Source: Tubulanus polymorphus (lineage: Eukaryota > Nemertea > Palaeonemertea > Tubulaniformes > Tubulanidae). From it: 64,000 bases of DNA. Under the pieces are notes generated by a model. That model had not been told where the DNA came from. It searched no databases and worked only from the letters and a program-made list of their open reading frames with translations. The stretch spans positions 5,890,001-5,954,000 of the forward strand of contig NC_134026.1 in NCBI RefSeq assembly GCF_964204645.1, given 5' to 3'. This document shows positions 1 to 13,748 of the stretch, in pieces (positions within the stretch are counted from its first letter, which is position 1; the number at the start of each line of letters is the position of its first letter). The position numbers and the translations under genes were made by a program.

Positions 1-41
1 TTACTTAAGTGGTGCACTGTTTGAATTACATTTACTTTCAG

Positions 42-3000
42 GTTCAAATATTTTCACAGCCAGAACCTAAAGATTTCGATCCGCCGGTTTGGCTATTGTT
101 GTACGATGTACAGAAAAAGACAGCTGGAAAAATGGTGCAAACATTCATCGACTTACAGGACTATGAATCTGAAATACAGAACAATGTGAAGTTAAAACAA
201 ATATCACAGTAAGACAAATGGTTCTGTGGCCAGAACTTTACAAAGCCCTTTAAGAGATGTACAAATTTATAATTCTTTTAATATTTTGTATGGTAAATGT
301 TTTTTGATAAGGCATTTGCACTCGTAATTCAAACAGTTTTTATCATCATTTTAGTTGGTTGGATTATATCGACCGTCATTACTCGCTTCATCCCGCCCAA
401 ATACCGATCGTTCCACCAGATGTTAGTGCTGTCTCGAAAATGCGTTCGACGCCGAATTTGTGGAGCAAAGATTGCGACGCCGATTTGGTGAAATTTCTGT
501 CGAGTGAAAAGGTTACGCCGGTCAACGAAAATTTGGGAAGTATGAAGTACTACGTCGAAAATATTGAAGTATCCACGTACTGTGATAGGGCATTTTGTGT
601 GAGTAGTATTTAACACTTTTATGACGTAATGAAGGTTTATTTCACCATTGAATTCTTCAATTAATCATCATGGGATTCAAATGATTTAATGGTCCTCAGT
701 CAGATCCTGCTGCAGTTTCAACCTTGTACAGTAAACCTCGTCTAACTAAGGCATGTCCAACACGGACATTTGACTTACTCACTCACTTTACTCTGACCAA
801 TTTTGCTGGTTCCAGTCCGTACGAGTGAGGCTAACATGTAACGAAATATAGTTCATCTGCATCCGACACCCCTTATATGTATCGCCCAACTCTATCTTGA
901 CGCGATTTTGATTGGGGTTTATTGCGAATTGACCCCACCACCGAGCTGATGATGATTTTTTGTCCGGTTTTAGGAAGATGGTGTAGCAGAGAACCTCACT
1001 GATGGGGATGGTGAAACTTTCTGGGAAAGTGACGGCCAACAGGGAAATCATTGGGTTCGACTTCAGATGAAGAAAGGCACTATCATCAAGTATGTCTTTC
1101 TAATAATGATGAATCATGATGGTATATATTTTCTTGCATAGCGCAGTTATAAAAGCTGAACCACTGCACTTTACATGCTAAAACTACATTATAAAAAGTA
1201 CTCATTGAAAAATAATCACCGTAGGTGTTAATAAAAAGAAAGGCATTCAGTCTAATTTGAAGTCTGAGACAAATAGAAACTTATTTCTCGCATACTGTTG
1301 ACAGCTTATCGTCTTTTCGCATGTTAGATAAAGAAAAGACTTAACATAAGTCTCAATAAGGTCATATTTAAATTCATTTTTAGTACGGGACATTTTCCTG
1401 TATGAATATTGATAATTGTGATGAGATATTGCATGTGTTTATACATGTATCTGTAGGAAGTTATACATAGTCGTTGATGCTGAAGATGGTAATTATATTC
1501 CTCATCATATCGTAGTCAGCGGTGGTTTATGGGGAAATCTCAAAAAGTTGAACGAAGTCTACATTGAACAGTAAGTGAACATTCAGCCCAGCAGGGACTT
1601 CAGTAGTCCCAGCGGGCTTTCCGTTCCCTTTTCGTCCATCCGTCCATCCGTAGACGGAATCCAGTTGCTGTTGAAAGTTTTGAAGATGCTCCACTGGATT
1701 GGATTGATATTTATCTACCCTAGAGGCATCTGCAGCCCAAAAATAGGCGCAATCAGATTCAAAATAGGTGACTGTCAATAGGTGACTGTTTTTGCTGAAA
1801 TGATTACTTATGACACATTTTTGAAGTTTTTAAGGAAAATCTTTAGATTGTCAAGCATTTCACCAACTAGTCATCGTGGGCCTCCATTTTGGCTTTGCTC
1901 TCATAAGTTGAAGTTGTCTGACCTGTTCTCTTGAAAATGATAGCTGAACTCAAATGTTACTCCTGTAATTACTAGTCATCTGATTTTTCCGTAATTTCAG
2001 GCCGAATGCGGGACAAGAAGATGTGTGCATTTTAGAAGATATGACTGAACATTATCCAGACATTGTGATATCTATAAAAGAATGTAAAGGTACGGTTTCC
2101 TTGGATATATTTATGATCAAAATGGTTTCCTCATGTGGCACCTGTACTTTTACCGCAACCACCCATAAAAATTCTGCTGAGTTGATGTCAATGTCAAACA
2201 AGGATAGTTGCTTTGTTATGAGTAATGAGTTGATGTGACAGAGCATACCAGAGTTAAGCTTATTGGTTCTTGGGCTTCCATTACGAGACCCTGTCTGTCT
2301 GTGTTTCAGCGACTTAGCTATGATGGAAGTCTAGTTGCACAGTGCGGCAGCACTAGGCACTAAGAACTCCTTGAAAATGACCTGATAACTGAAGGACGGG
2401 GTCAAAATTCAATGAAGTTGTCTTAACAAAATTTAGCTATTGGCCCTAGATATAGCATATTTAAAATGCGGGGTCAAAAGTCTGAGCCCGAGAACCGTTT
2501 TGTCGCCTATTATAGCTTGTTTTTCAATATTTTTGTTGTGGAGACCCCAAAACCCCAACCAAAAAAGAATTGCAACTTCGACACTCCGATGGCCATGATG
2601 AAACAATGATCAATAGATTCAACCCTCTAAAGTCCCTGTAGGCTGAAGAACACTGAGAGAAACACTGTATCTTTACAGTTGCCGATAGATGTATTTATAT
2701 CAAAGTACTACCATTGAACCGTTTGATTTCAGATGATGGCATTGATGTTCGTTTACATGGTATTAAAATCAAATCGACTAAAGAACGAGATTTAGGTCTT
2801 AGCGTCGACGTATTTATTCCGTCTCAACTGATCAGATACCCGAAACTGGAAAGTTTTGAACCTGAAGTATTATACAGGCGAGCTTTACTCCTACAAAGGT
2901 AGGCGATTATAGATCGCATTCACCGTATTGGCTGTTTCTTTGATTCAGCGGCCAGCACTTGAGTGTGAAAAACCTCTTTTGATGCTTAGAACAATGATTT

Positions 3001-6000
3001 GTTTTTCAAGGATTGTAACTTTGTTGGATAGCGTACTGATTTTCCTCGTACCAACGTGGGAGCATTCATTAGCAACTTTCAGCTCATTAGAGGTAAATAT
3101 AAAATTGAATAAGATTTGCTGTTCAATTTGCTGTTATTTCTTCATAAAGATGATATGGTATCTAGGTATGGTGTCGTACTCTTTTTTCAGATAATTCGGA
3201 TGTTGTTGCCAATTTCCAAGAAGAGAACGGCTCTGATCGAAACAATGCTCAGGGAATCCGAAAATACGTACGTTTGTTTATTATGATTTCCTAACTAAAA
3301 TTTTAGGCCTATACGATATACGATCTTATCACTTTCATACAAGTTAGAATATTGTTGTCATTATTTCGTAGATGTAGGACATCAGGGAAAAGTCAGGGAA
3401 TTTTATTTTCTTTAAGAAAGTCAATAGTAATAGGGAAATTTGTGAAATAGCTAAAAATCAGGCAAAAGTCAATTGCGATTGCTAGATCACTCGTAAAATC
3501 AAACAGTTTCTGCCTACACCTTACGTATTTGACTGTGTTATTTGATTGAATTCTTGGCAGATCAGTCAGTGAAAACAATGCACATGTCGGGGGATAGTCA
3601 GGAAAAATCAAGTCAAATAGATGTGGCCACCCTATAATGTTTGTCACGGTTGTATAGCTGGCTAAGAATATGAAAAATTGTTCTTTTTTCAGGAGACCGT
3701 TTAGTCTTTATAAACTATACATAGATCGCCGTGCTGCTGTAGAACACAGATTAGACGCGTCGCAAGATGCAACGTCGAAAAACTCTGTCTTCATGCAAAT
3801 ATACGATGGCTTGAAACGTAGGGATAAGTTCCAGAAGCCGCTTGACTACAGGTACGTACATATGTATGGTGAAAATAGATCAAGTGAAATGTCATCTTTT
3901 TCTTCAATTTTTCACCTTCATCAACCTATAGCCAGTAGAATGTTGACGTCCCTGAAGTATGATGGGATTTTTGCCAAAATTTGGAGAACTCTGGATAATT
4001 CGGATAATGCTATTGACCACGTGTTGCTTTATCAATGCATGATTCGATGAAAAATGAATGAATTGTAACATTTTAAACCTAGAAATTTCTCTGATTCACT
4101 CGGAGAATTTTGTGTAATCGCATGGAAATATTGGGGAAAAACTCAGGGAATTTCTAAATGGGCGGAAATCCTGCATGGGACAAACTTGGAAAATTTTGAA
4201 TTCTAGTAAATGCGGGAACAGCGATATTAATTCTCTGTTGCCATCTCACTGATTAGGTGGTCTGTGAAACATAATCAATGGTGGGAATGTAAATTTCTCG
4301 GTGAAGGCATCATGGATCAAGGCGGAGGATTTCGCGACAGTTTGTCCGACTTGGCCGAGGAGTTGTGTCCGAGTGCCAGTGACGTTCCGGTGCCATTACC
4401 ATTCTTCATCAGATCTCCAAATCAGGTATAAAACCGTTATGAATGACCTGACGTGGTCTTTAATCCAACACTGAGCAACTGGTACTAGGCATTGATTAAC
4501 CTATTTTCTGTGAATATTGTGAACACCATAACAACCCTTACTGTTATAGTGCATCTAGCCGCGGTGCGGTGTATCATTAGTTTCTAATATTCCACTGTTT
4601 CACAGTTGCTGCCATCTTTCAATAGATATAAAAAAAATAGGCGTCTAATCACATCTCATTTTGTTTTTCAGTCTCACGAAGATTCGAACGTCAATCGTGA
4701 TGTGTACATTCCAAATCCGTCGTGTAAAGACTTCATGAAGTATCACTGGATCGGTCAATTGATGGGAGCTTGTTTCCGCAGTAAAGAAAACCTAGTCCTC
4801 TCGTTACCTCAATTCACCTGGAAACAATTAGGCGGCGAAACGGTGACGTGGTCACGAGATTTCGTTACGATCGATACTGCTGAGGTGAGTGCATATCTCA
4901 TTCAGAGGCCTACCTTCCAACGTTGAATATTTTATTCGCTCAATTATTCGATTGTTGTCAGCTCAGAAGCTCTGCCCCAACAGGATTTGAATCTGTGACC
5001 CAAAGACAAGACCCACATTGAGGACCTATTGCTTAACCAATTTATGTTGTTAAATGTTTCTGGAGCCAGCTACTAAGTAATTTAGCTAGCCTGTTCCTGA
5101 TTAAAAGGCTACCAGATTAGGAATAGAGCACCAAATTAACTGTTACATTTACTGAGATAAACAGTACCAATAGGAGGTGTCTACAGTAAATTGGGATCTG
5201 AAAGTGATACAGACTGTTCTCATAATTTGAAACTTTTTCCTGGAAAACTCCTTGAAAACTCCTAATATCCAGGGATGACTGATCTGTGGGGACCCTGTCT
5301 AGATAAAATACGAATAAGTTATCAAAACACAGCATTGAAGCTATGGCAGCCGACAGACTGCTTATTAAAATAGTCACACTTAACATTCTACAATTGAACT
5401 GGATCCTGACTCAAATTTCAATGAATTCCAGGTGAAACTGATCGAAAGTATGATTATGATGGATGAGGAAACATTCGTCGCGCATTTCGGAGATTATCTT
5501 ATGTGGTGTACGGTACTCAGCGACGGTACGACCGTCGAGCTCAAACCAAATGGTGCTAATATTCCGGTGTTGTACGATGAGAGAAACGAATTTTGTCGAC
5601 AAGTTCAAAAGCTACGCATGACCGAAGCAGACGAACAGGTACAGATGATCGGTTATACTACCACTCATTCGACATTGATTCCTCAAAAACTCCTTAACCG
5701 TAAAAGCTTTTGAATTTGTTTGAAATTTGATTTAGTTGATATCTTCAGATTATTAGTTATTAATTCCCCGAAAACATTCATCGGTCTTTACAAAGCATTG
5801 AAGTAAGTCTGTTTATCAAAGGCTTCAATGCAGACTTTGGAAGATGCTGTAAAATATTTGACTCGTAAATATTGACATCTGCCATAAGCCCCTTCCCCCG
5901 CCCTCCCGACTTGATTTGATCATAAGCTTGAATCGATAGCAGTCAGGTGATCATCATTATTGCTGGTGTATTGAATTCTCTTGTCTTGATTTTTTCAGGT

Positions 6001-7757
6001 GAACGCGATAAGGAAAGGATTATTAGAAGTTGTTCCGGAACCGGTGATACAATTGATGTCATGGCAACAGTTGGAACTACGAGTATGTGGAGATCCAGAG
6101 ATTACAATTGATGCTCTCAAAAAAACGAGTAAGATCATTTTCTATATTTCGGACCAATAGTCAGTCGTATTCGAATCATGCATCCAGTTCTGCTTGATCT
6201 AACTTGACTCACTAAAACCTGGAAAACTCAGGAAATCGGAAGAATCAAGATAAAATAAGGGAAAACTAAGGGAATTTTAAAAGATAAATTGTAGCATATT
6301 AAACCTAGAAATTTATCTGATCACTCAGGGAAGGAATTTCATGTAATGACAGGGAAAACTCATTTTCAAGGGCATTTGAAAAAATTTACCCGAAAGTTTA
6401 TAGAAAACTTAGGGAAATTGTATTATGCTATTGACCACGTGTTTCTTTATCAGTACATGATTCAATGAAAAATGAATGAATTGTAACATATTAAATGTAG
6501 AAATTTCTATGGTTCACTCGGGGAATTTCATGTAATCAGGTTCGATAAAAAGTTTGCCATCTTCCTCCCTAATGTCCATTAGTTTAGCTTTAACCTAGCA
6601 TACAGTACAGGAAATGATATTGATAGTTCGATGCAATGATTGTTTCATTTTTTTGTAGCACATTTTGACGATTTAGATCAGTCCGATCTGAGAGTGAAAT
6701 ACATGTGGGAGGCGTTGTCTTCGTTCTCGAATGAAGATCGTAGTCGATTTCTGAGATTTGTCACCGGTCGCCGTCGTCTGCCGACTCCGTTATACGTTTA
6801 TCCGGATAAAGAGTATGTTATCTTTCACTTAAATGAAATGAAAAACTAAATCAGGGGAACCATCAATGACCGGGGCTGTGCTAATAAGAAATTTCTTTCA
6901 TTATTCATTTCTAAGGCCACTACCCAGTCTGCCATGAACATGCCAATAGAAAGAAATATGTAACCTTAAACTATGCAAACATTCAAGAATCAAAAATGAA
7001 TTTTGAGAGTGTCCCTTAGTCCCTTAACATGGCATTGTAAACATTGGTCAACATTAAATGATCGTAGAACAACTGATACCAGCCAAATTGCATAACTGTC
7101 GCCTGGATGAAATATGCTAGTTTCGATTTATATTTCAGATTGGCCGAAGATGGATTACCAGAAGCCTCTACGTGCTCAAATACTCTTCATCTTCCGAACT
7201 ACTCTAGGTGCGTAGCATTTCCATTGTTATCAAGTCAGAGTGATATTTTATATTGTTGCTGTGATTTTAGAAATGCCATTTCGTATGACAAAGTAATATT
7301 TGAGGTCGCTATCTTTCCCTCTTCGGTTAAAGAAGATGGGTCCATTAAAAACGTAGAAGATAGAATAACCACTCTCTGACGTGGAAAATAGATTGATAAG
7401 TTTTGAGCCGCTATAAACGAAATTTAAAAGATTAAAACAAATCTTATTTATCAAAAATTAACATCAAATGCCACATTGACACTCTAGAGACCATTGTCTA
7501 TAGAGAGTCCGAAACGTTGTCTTCTAATTTTTGATTAAAAAATTTGCTTTTAAACTTTGTATATAGTGGGTTTTAAACTCATCATCTATTTTGTATTAGT
7601 TTTAATCTTCTGAATTTTGTATATAGTAGGTTTTAAACTATTACGTATGAAATGATTCTCAATTTTCTTCAGTGCCAAAATTGCGGAAGAGAAATTGCGT
7701 TATGCCGCCTATAATTGCGTGGCCATCGACACCGATATGGATGCGTGGGACGAATGA
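42..7757 (+). CDS. HECTD3: HECT-type E3 ubiquitin ligase HECTD3 (5' end outside window)
   Basis: Sixteen exons with GT/AG borders and matching phases: 42-208, 355-598, 974-1089, 1457-1570, 2001-2089, 2733-2898, 3011-3092, 3191-3267, 3693-3851, 4257-4425, 4672-4884, 5432-5638, 5999-6128, 6659-6812, 7139-7207, 7673-7757. They join to 746 codons; vertebrate HECTD3 is about 860 residues, so roughly 115 N-terminal residues lie upstream. A DOC/APC10-like domain (about exons 2-6, with WESDG, HWVRL and DDGIDVRL) is followed by the HECT domain. HECT landmarks are [26 protein letters not shown] and ..[13 protein letters not shown]. The catalytic Cys is in [11 protein letters not shown], codon 7173-7175. 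The C-terminus [15 protein letters not shown] is family-typical. The family transfers ubiquitin from E2 to substrate through a Cys thioester. The first exon in the window starts at an acceptor, so it is internal. No frame breaks were seen. Confidence 0.95.
1590..1790. repeat. Dispersed repeat containing TCCGTCCATCCGTAGACGG
   Basis: Intron sequence of HECTD3 with the block TTTTCGTCCATCCGTCCATC, then GTAGACGGAATCCAGTTGCT and a tail like ATATTTATC..CTGCAGCCCAAAAATAGG. Related diverged copies occur at about 9110-9290, 32835-32930 and 34380-34600. They share the order 'GTTCACTTTTC.GTC.GTC.GTAGAC.GAATCCAG..GATGCT..TTGATATTTGGTTCAT..GCA'. I see no coding potential. Class unknown; possibly a SINE or a non-autonomous element. 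Confidence 0.6.
3370..6545. repeat. Degenerate 'TCAGGGAAAACTCAGGGAA' repeat copies in HECTD3 introns
   Basis: Blocks at 3370-3625, 3990-4205 and 6215-6545 fall in three HECTD3 introns; the intervening exons are unaffected. Shared words are AATGCTATTGACCACGTGTT, GATTC.ATGAAAAATGAATG, AATTGTAACAT.TTAAA..TAGAAATTTCT, and runs of AGGGAAAACT.AGGGAATTTT. The 6215-6545 block itself holds two partial units. This looks like one family inserted repeatedly or spread by local duplication. No protein or structural end was found. Confidence 0.6.
7380..7645. repeat. Dispersed AT-rich repeat in last HECTD3 intron
   Basis: The intron between 7207 and 7673 holds AGATTAAAACAAATCTTATT, CGAAACGTTGTC, then two copies of TTTGTATATAGT(G/A)GGTTTTAAAC at about 7556 and 7616. 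Similar arrangements (TTTTAAAATC, TCAAAAATTA, a CGTTTCAAAC-like core, then GAGATCA..CCTGATGATG or its inverse) recur at 39755-39870 and 47880-48130. They therefore look like one dispersed family. Confidence 0.45.
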
Positions 7758-8399
7758 GTGAGTGATTCGTCGACGACATTCTCAACTAAAACTAGCTGTG
7801 ATATGACTCGAAGTGATCAATGATAAATAACATTTCTGCAATACGGCGTTTATTCTACGATAGATGAATGCGCGTGAGTGTGAGCGTAAAAAAAAAACCA
7901 AGAGATATATAGGAACTGGGGCTTACATTAGATATCGCAAAACGTGGTTATAGGAAGTATTATAGTGTAGACTCAGCTGGCTCCCTTGATTCGAGTGCAT
8001 GTTCTCAATTATCCCAGGACACCCGATTTTGCTGCTTCGATTGCGGATAAGTTAAATTAGCCTCTCTCATAAATCTGCCTATGATATCATCAGATTGCCG
8101 TCTGGTAGTGCCTAGTTGTCACTGAAAAAACTAATCGGTAATCAATTATTAGCCACCAATGGAACTAATCTTAAAATGATGCAACGATATTTTCCTCAAG
8201 CAGTATTATCGGATGAAAATGTTGATTCATGTTAGATCTGGCATCAATGTTCTATAAAAAAAAGTGCTTTTGCTTTGTTTACCCCTGTGGGGTATATTTT
8301 GTTGAATTTGTATTATATTTTAGTAACATCGGTTGTCAGAAGATACCCATGCAAAACATTTTGCTAGGTCGATCTGCTACTTTCAACATATTATGGGCT
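7758..8399. other. HECTD3 3' flank, no gene seen
   Basis: 3' untranslated and downstream sequence of HECTD3. No perfect AATAAA follows the stop; GATAAATAACA at about 7821 is the nearest polyadenylation-like word. Nothing else was recognised on either strand. Confidence 0.4.
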
Positions 8400-8740
8400 C
8401 TTATCGTGCATACTACCATGTGCCTTCATCTATGGTATCCTCCCCTACCAGGGATTCAAACCTAATGGCATCGCCAGGCTCGGCCATGGCACGAAACCAT
8501 GCGACAGTAAAACGTGTGCAGCTTAGATGTAAACCAATTGGAAATTCTGTTTATTTTATCTGTGCAATTTGTCTCGGCGCTATACAACGGACAATTTGAT
8601 CGGTGCTGCAAGTTTTCTTGCAGCAAACCTGCGCACCCAGTCTAGTGTGGCAGGGTTTCATGCCGTGGCTAATGCCATCAGGTTCGAATCCTTGTCTGGG
8701 GAGGATGCATGGATGACTGATGAAACTTGCTATGTCAACC
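8400..8740. repeat. Inverted pair of SINE-like elements with tRNA B-box
   Basis: The left copy (about 8415-8515) reads in reverse: TCCTCCCCTACCAGGGATTC, then AAACCTAATGGCATCGCCAG, GCCATGGCACGAAACC. The right copy (about 8630-8720) reads forward: GGGTTTCATGCCGTGGCTAA, TGCCATCAGGTTCGAATCC, TTGTCTGGGGAGGATGC. GGTTCGAATCC is a perfect RNA polymerase III B box. Other copies lie near 13310-13400, 20425-20475 and 20755-20800. The two copies face each other and could form a hairpin. Called as a tRNA-derived SINE family; no complete A box was established. Confidence 0.55.
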
Positions 8741-9109
8741 TCAAATCATGTTCTTTTGGAATTTAACATATCTTGCAATGCCTTTATTCGTACAGTTTAC
8801 AGTATAATTATTCGGACAGCTAAAGATTATTAAACCCTTTAAGCAACACGAAGGATTGTTGAAATAAATATTTTGGATACTGATGGAAAGTAATCAAGCC
8901 AGGTACATTCCCATCACTCAGACTAAGTACTCTTCTGTGTTCTCGACGAAATACTCAAATATTTCCTATAATCTTTCTATCATCGGTCAGTAGTCTACAA
9001 CCCTAGCAGTGTGAATCTAGTGAGGTGGAATAATGTTATCTGTTATCTGTATAGCATATTAGAAAGAATAATTTTTGCCATGTAGCATACAACACCTTAT
9101 GCACAGGTT

Positions 9110-9290
9110 TTTGTTAGCCAACTTGGAAGTCGCAGCCGGCTATTGTGTTCACTTTTCAGTCTGTCCGTCCGTAGACAGAATCCAGTTACTTCGAGATGAT
9201 TTGAAGATGCTTCAAGGGTTTGTCTTAATATTTGGTTCATCTGCAACCCCAAAATTGGCCCAATCAGAATCAAGATGGTCGAGTACTTTT
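9110..9290. repeat. Copy of TCCGTCCGT dispersed repeat
   Basis: Contains CACTTTTCAGTCTGTCCGTC, CGTAGACAGAATCCAGTTAC, GATTTGAAGATGCTTC, ATATTTGGTTCATCTGCAAC and CCCAAAATTGGCCCAATCAG. It is collinear with the copy at 1590-1790 and clearer than it. Non-coding. Confidence 0.6.
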
Positions 9291-9893
9291 TTCACATTTT
9301 AGAAGAAAATGCTTCAATCAATTTTCTTGATGTTTCGCATGTCCATGAATCCTCCAGGGTCCTTCATGAGAAAAAAATGGGTCGATCAGACACAAGATGA
9401 TGGTACCTAGTATTTTGTTTTCCCTACCAGAAATTATCAGATAGTCGAGCTTCTTACCAAGTGGGCATGTATGGTATTCCAGGACCTCTGGTTAATGTTT
9501 GAATTTGATCATGCAGAAGAGCACAGCATTATTAGTTAAATTTCATATCTTTATTTTAAGTTGATACATAGAATTATGTATGTTTTGCTGGGGTTTAAGT
9601 CTCTTTTCAGTTTAACTTAACTGGATGATTATGCAATCTGAATTCAATAAGCTTGTTTTATAATTTGATGTTAACAAATATTGTACAAAATAAATTATTG
9701 AAATAATCAAAAATATATTTAGTTCTTTCTTGATGGTATTTAGTGGAAGAGCATCACACTATTTTCGAAAGACAAGAGGAAGTGTACTTCATACTGATAT
9801 AATTTACAGACGAGGCTTCGACTTAATTTATTTCAATAGAATTTTTAACCACACAAATTTCTACGACTTGCACGATGATCTGACTTCGAAAAT

Positions 9894-10061
9894 CAGGGGC
9901 CAGTTGCTCAAAAGTTGGTTAGAGCATAAAACTTTCGCTTAAAGTTCTATGGTTGGTTGGAGTTAATCAGAAAGTTGTCTCGGTGACAATTAAAAGTTCA
10001 TTGTTATTATGGTATTTATCTGCCAGTTATTTTTAACCAACTTTTGAGCAACTGTCCCCTG
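9894..10061. mobile_element. MITE with CAGGGG(C/A)CAGTTGCTCAAAAGTTGG ends
   Basis: A 168-bp element bounded by CAGGGGCCAGTTGCTCAAAA at the left and TTTTGAGCAACTGTCCCCTG at the right. These are near-perfect inverted repeats of about 30 bp that extend into AGTTGGTTA / TAACCAACT. The centre holds GTGACAATTAAAAGTTCATT. The same family is seen at 14050-14193, 14217-14350 and 33405-33595. No transposase. Target duplication not resolved. Confidence 0.75.
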
Positions 10062-10436
10062 AGTTATATTGAGCGAAGGTTATTTAATAAAAGGAGTAAA
10101 CAGGACCTGTGATTTTTATGCAACTTAAGTGATTATACGACTTCCATCAGATTTACGCAGAGTTAACTAAAATTTTCCAGTCCTCTGAAGTTCCTTGAGT
10201 TGTAACAAACTTGGTACAAAATAAAGAAGCTATTAATGTAGATAATAAAGATTCATTCTTTTATTTCAAATATCAGTTTGATGATATGTACATTTTCAGA
10301 GAAAATATTACCAATCGTATTCTACAGAGTACCATATTTATTTACATTACGTACAGTTTCCATTTTCCTTAATTATTTACATTATTTACAGTTTCTTCAA
10401 TTTTGCATAGAAGTGAATCAGTGCCAGTTGGTGTTC

Positions 10437-11575
<1,139 letters not shown>

Positions 11576-13748
11576 CTGAAATGATAAATTAGGTTTGTTG
11601 TCAAGATTGGCACATTCCTACTGTACACAAAAAAAGAGTTAATATTCAAATTCCTTAATCAAGATTATAATTAGCAGTCATTATGATTATAATTAGCAGT
11701 CATGCACATTTGTATTTAGGAATAAGTTTAGATATCTAAAAGAATTCCATTATTGAACCAAAATGATCTTGTCCCAACAAAACATGGATTAAGAAGTCTT
11801 TATCTGCAACAGTATTGGTGGCATAGTCTATAGTATGAAGTCATTATTCCCCAAGTAAGTAACTGGTGACACAACAACACAATGTCTATGACATGACATT
11901 GACAACAACTTTCGCAAATTGCAAATTGGTCGATATGTGATGAAATATTGCAAAACTAATACTTGCCTACATATGATTATATCTGTAATCATGCTGCACT
12001 ATTTCATCCGGAATCTATGCAACAATATACACCTACAGAAAAGGATTTTTAATTAACTGTCACATACTTCGAATCTTGGTACAATAAAATTGATTTGTAC
12101 TTGAATTGCATTATTGGCATATTTTCTCTTCAGCTAAATCGGCATTTATGAATGAAAACAATAGATGACAACAGCAAACGACATCACATTATTCGATATA
12201 TAATGCATTTAGTCAAACAAATACTAAATAAGATCGCACGAATGATGGTAATAGGCCTAATCAATAATTTAAAATTTTTACTTCCTGGTCTCCACGTACT
12301 ATAGTAAATTCCTTCTGTGGCAAGTGAATGAAATACAATTTTATTGGTATGCACAGTTTTTTGAAACAACTTCATAATGATTATCGGTTGGTTTATCAGG
12401 CTGCAATTGAAATGAGTGAGAGGTTTGTTTTCGATGTTATTTTGGGGTTAACCTTGAATGGAAGAATAAAGCGAATAAACTACTATTCGATGCGCCCCTG
12501 GCAAGTGAACACCGCGCCATCGAGAACCAGGTCGCCGCATCGAGCAGTTGTGTCTGATACATGGGATCGGAACAAGATTTAATTATCGAAGAGGTAAATT
12601 TGCGCTTAACTGCCTTCAGAAATTATAAATACTCCGAATTTATACTGTGTTCATCAATTGAAGATGGATTAAACTGTAAGGGTTTTGGCAATTCAGAATC
12701 TTTTGATTTTATGGGTCATATGTCTGCAAAAAATAGTCAGTTGTGTTCAGTTGACACTGTGTGTGTGTGTGTGACTGACTGACAGTGTGTGCCATATCAT
12801 AAGTTAATCAACTCATATTAACTCCAACTCCAACCACGTTTTTATTAAGGCAACTTGAATCAACACAGATAGAATCGTTCATTCATTTATGCAACACACC
12901 TAGGCCTACAACAATTTGCCTACAACGTCCATTTATTTTGTAATAACCAGACGCGAGAGCCCAACGTGACCAAATTAATCTTCGAGGCGCTTCGATTCGA
13001 TCTGCAAGATGGCATCTATGTCGACAGTAGCGTTGGGCAATAAATCAAAGAACAAAATGGTGGCCTTTTCAATCGCAGAAAATTTAGTTTCCGGTTCTAA
13101 AGAGTAGGGTCATTTATTTAACGCTATTCGATTTGTACTACTGGAATGTGATGATCATCAACGATGTGAAGCAATTTGATACGAGTTAGTTGAATAAAAA
13201 TATCTTAGTGTGGGGGATTAGGTCTACAAGATTGAATCTGACAGACCGCAGGCTTAGCAATGTCAAATCTTTTTTAAATTATTGAATCTTCTTTGAGTTC
13301 AATTCATTTCATCCTCCCCCAGCTGGTATTCAAACCTGATGGCGTCGCTAGACTTAGCCACGGCACGTGCATGCGGAGGTTTGCTACACAAAGCTAATCA
13401 GATAAATGACTAATTAGTCATATAGGTAGCCTACCCGACAAAGCTACTTGACGCTAGTAGCAAAAGCTTGCACTTTGAATGAATTTAGTTACCCCTATGA
13501 GACAGATTTATTATTTTTGTCCTCTATTTTCTTTCAGGTTTACTCTTAATGGTTATACGCAAATTGAATATTTTCAACCGAGACAAAATAGCTATCAGGA
13601 TAATCACGTGTAGATAATGATGAATCAAGCCAAGTTCGCAATGATCATTTTGAAATTATGCGGATGATTGAAATTATGCGAATCGAGACAACAATCATTT
13701 AGAGACATTTTTTTACGAGAAATAGAAGAAATAACGACCCAAAAAACA
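11576..13748. other. Spacer between divergent SMIM7 and CUEDC1
   Basis: The two genes point away from each other, so promoters are expected here. The (GT)n microsatellite is at 12759-12772. SINE-like sequence runs about 13310-13400 (CAGCTGGTATTCAAACCTGA, TGGCGTCGCTAGACTTAGCC, reverse orientation). A short plus-strand reading frame starting at the ATG at about 13009 (MASMSTVALGNKSKNK..., about 32 codons) has a fair start context but no supported continuation. The missing first exon of SMIM7 probably lies here. Confidence 0.5.

Noticed and set aside
11719-11756. Candidate first exon of SMIM7 (minus ATG followed by GTTCAA)
   Set aside because: Length and phase are roughly possible, but the residues do not resemble the conserved SMIM7 N-terminus and the donor is poor.
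13009-13107. Short plus-strand frame MASMSTVALGNKSKNK...
   Set aside because: Only about 32 codons before a stop and no donor leading to a known exon; kept as a remark only.
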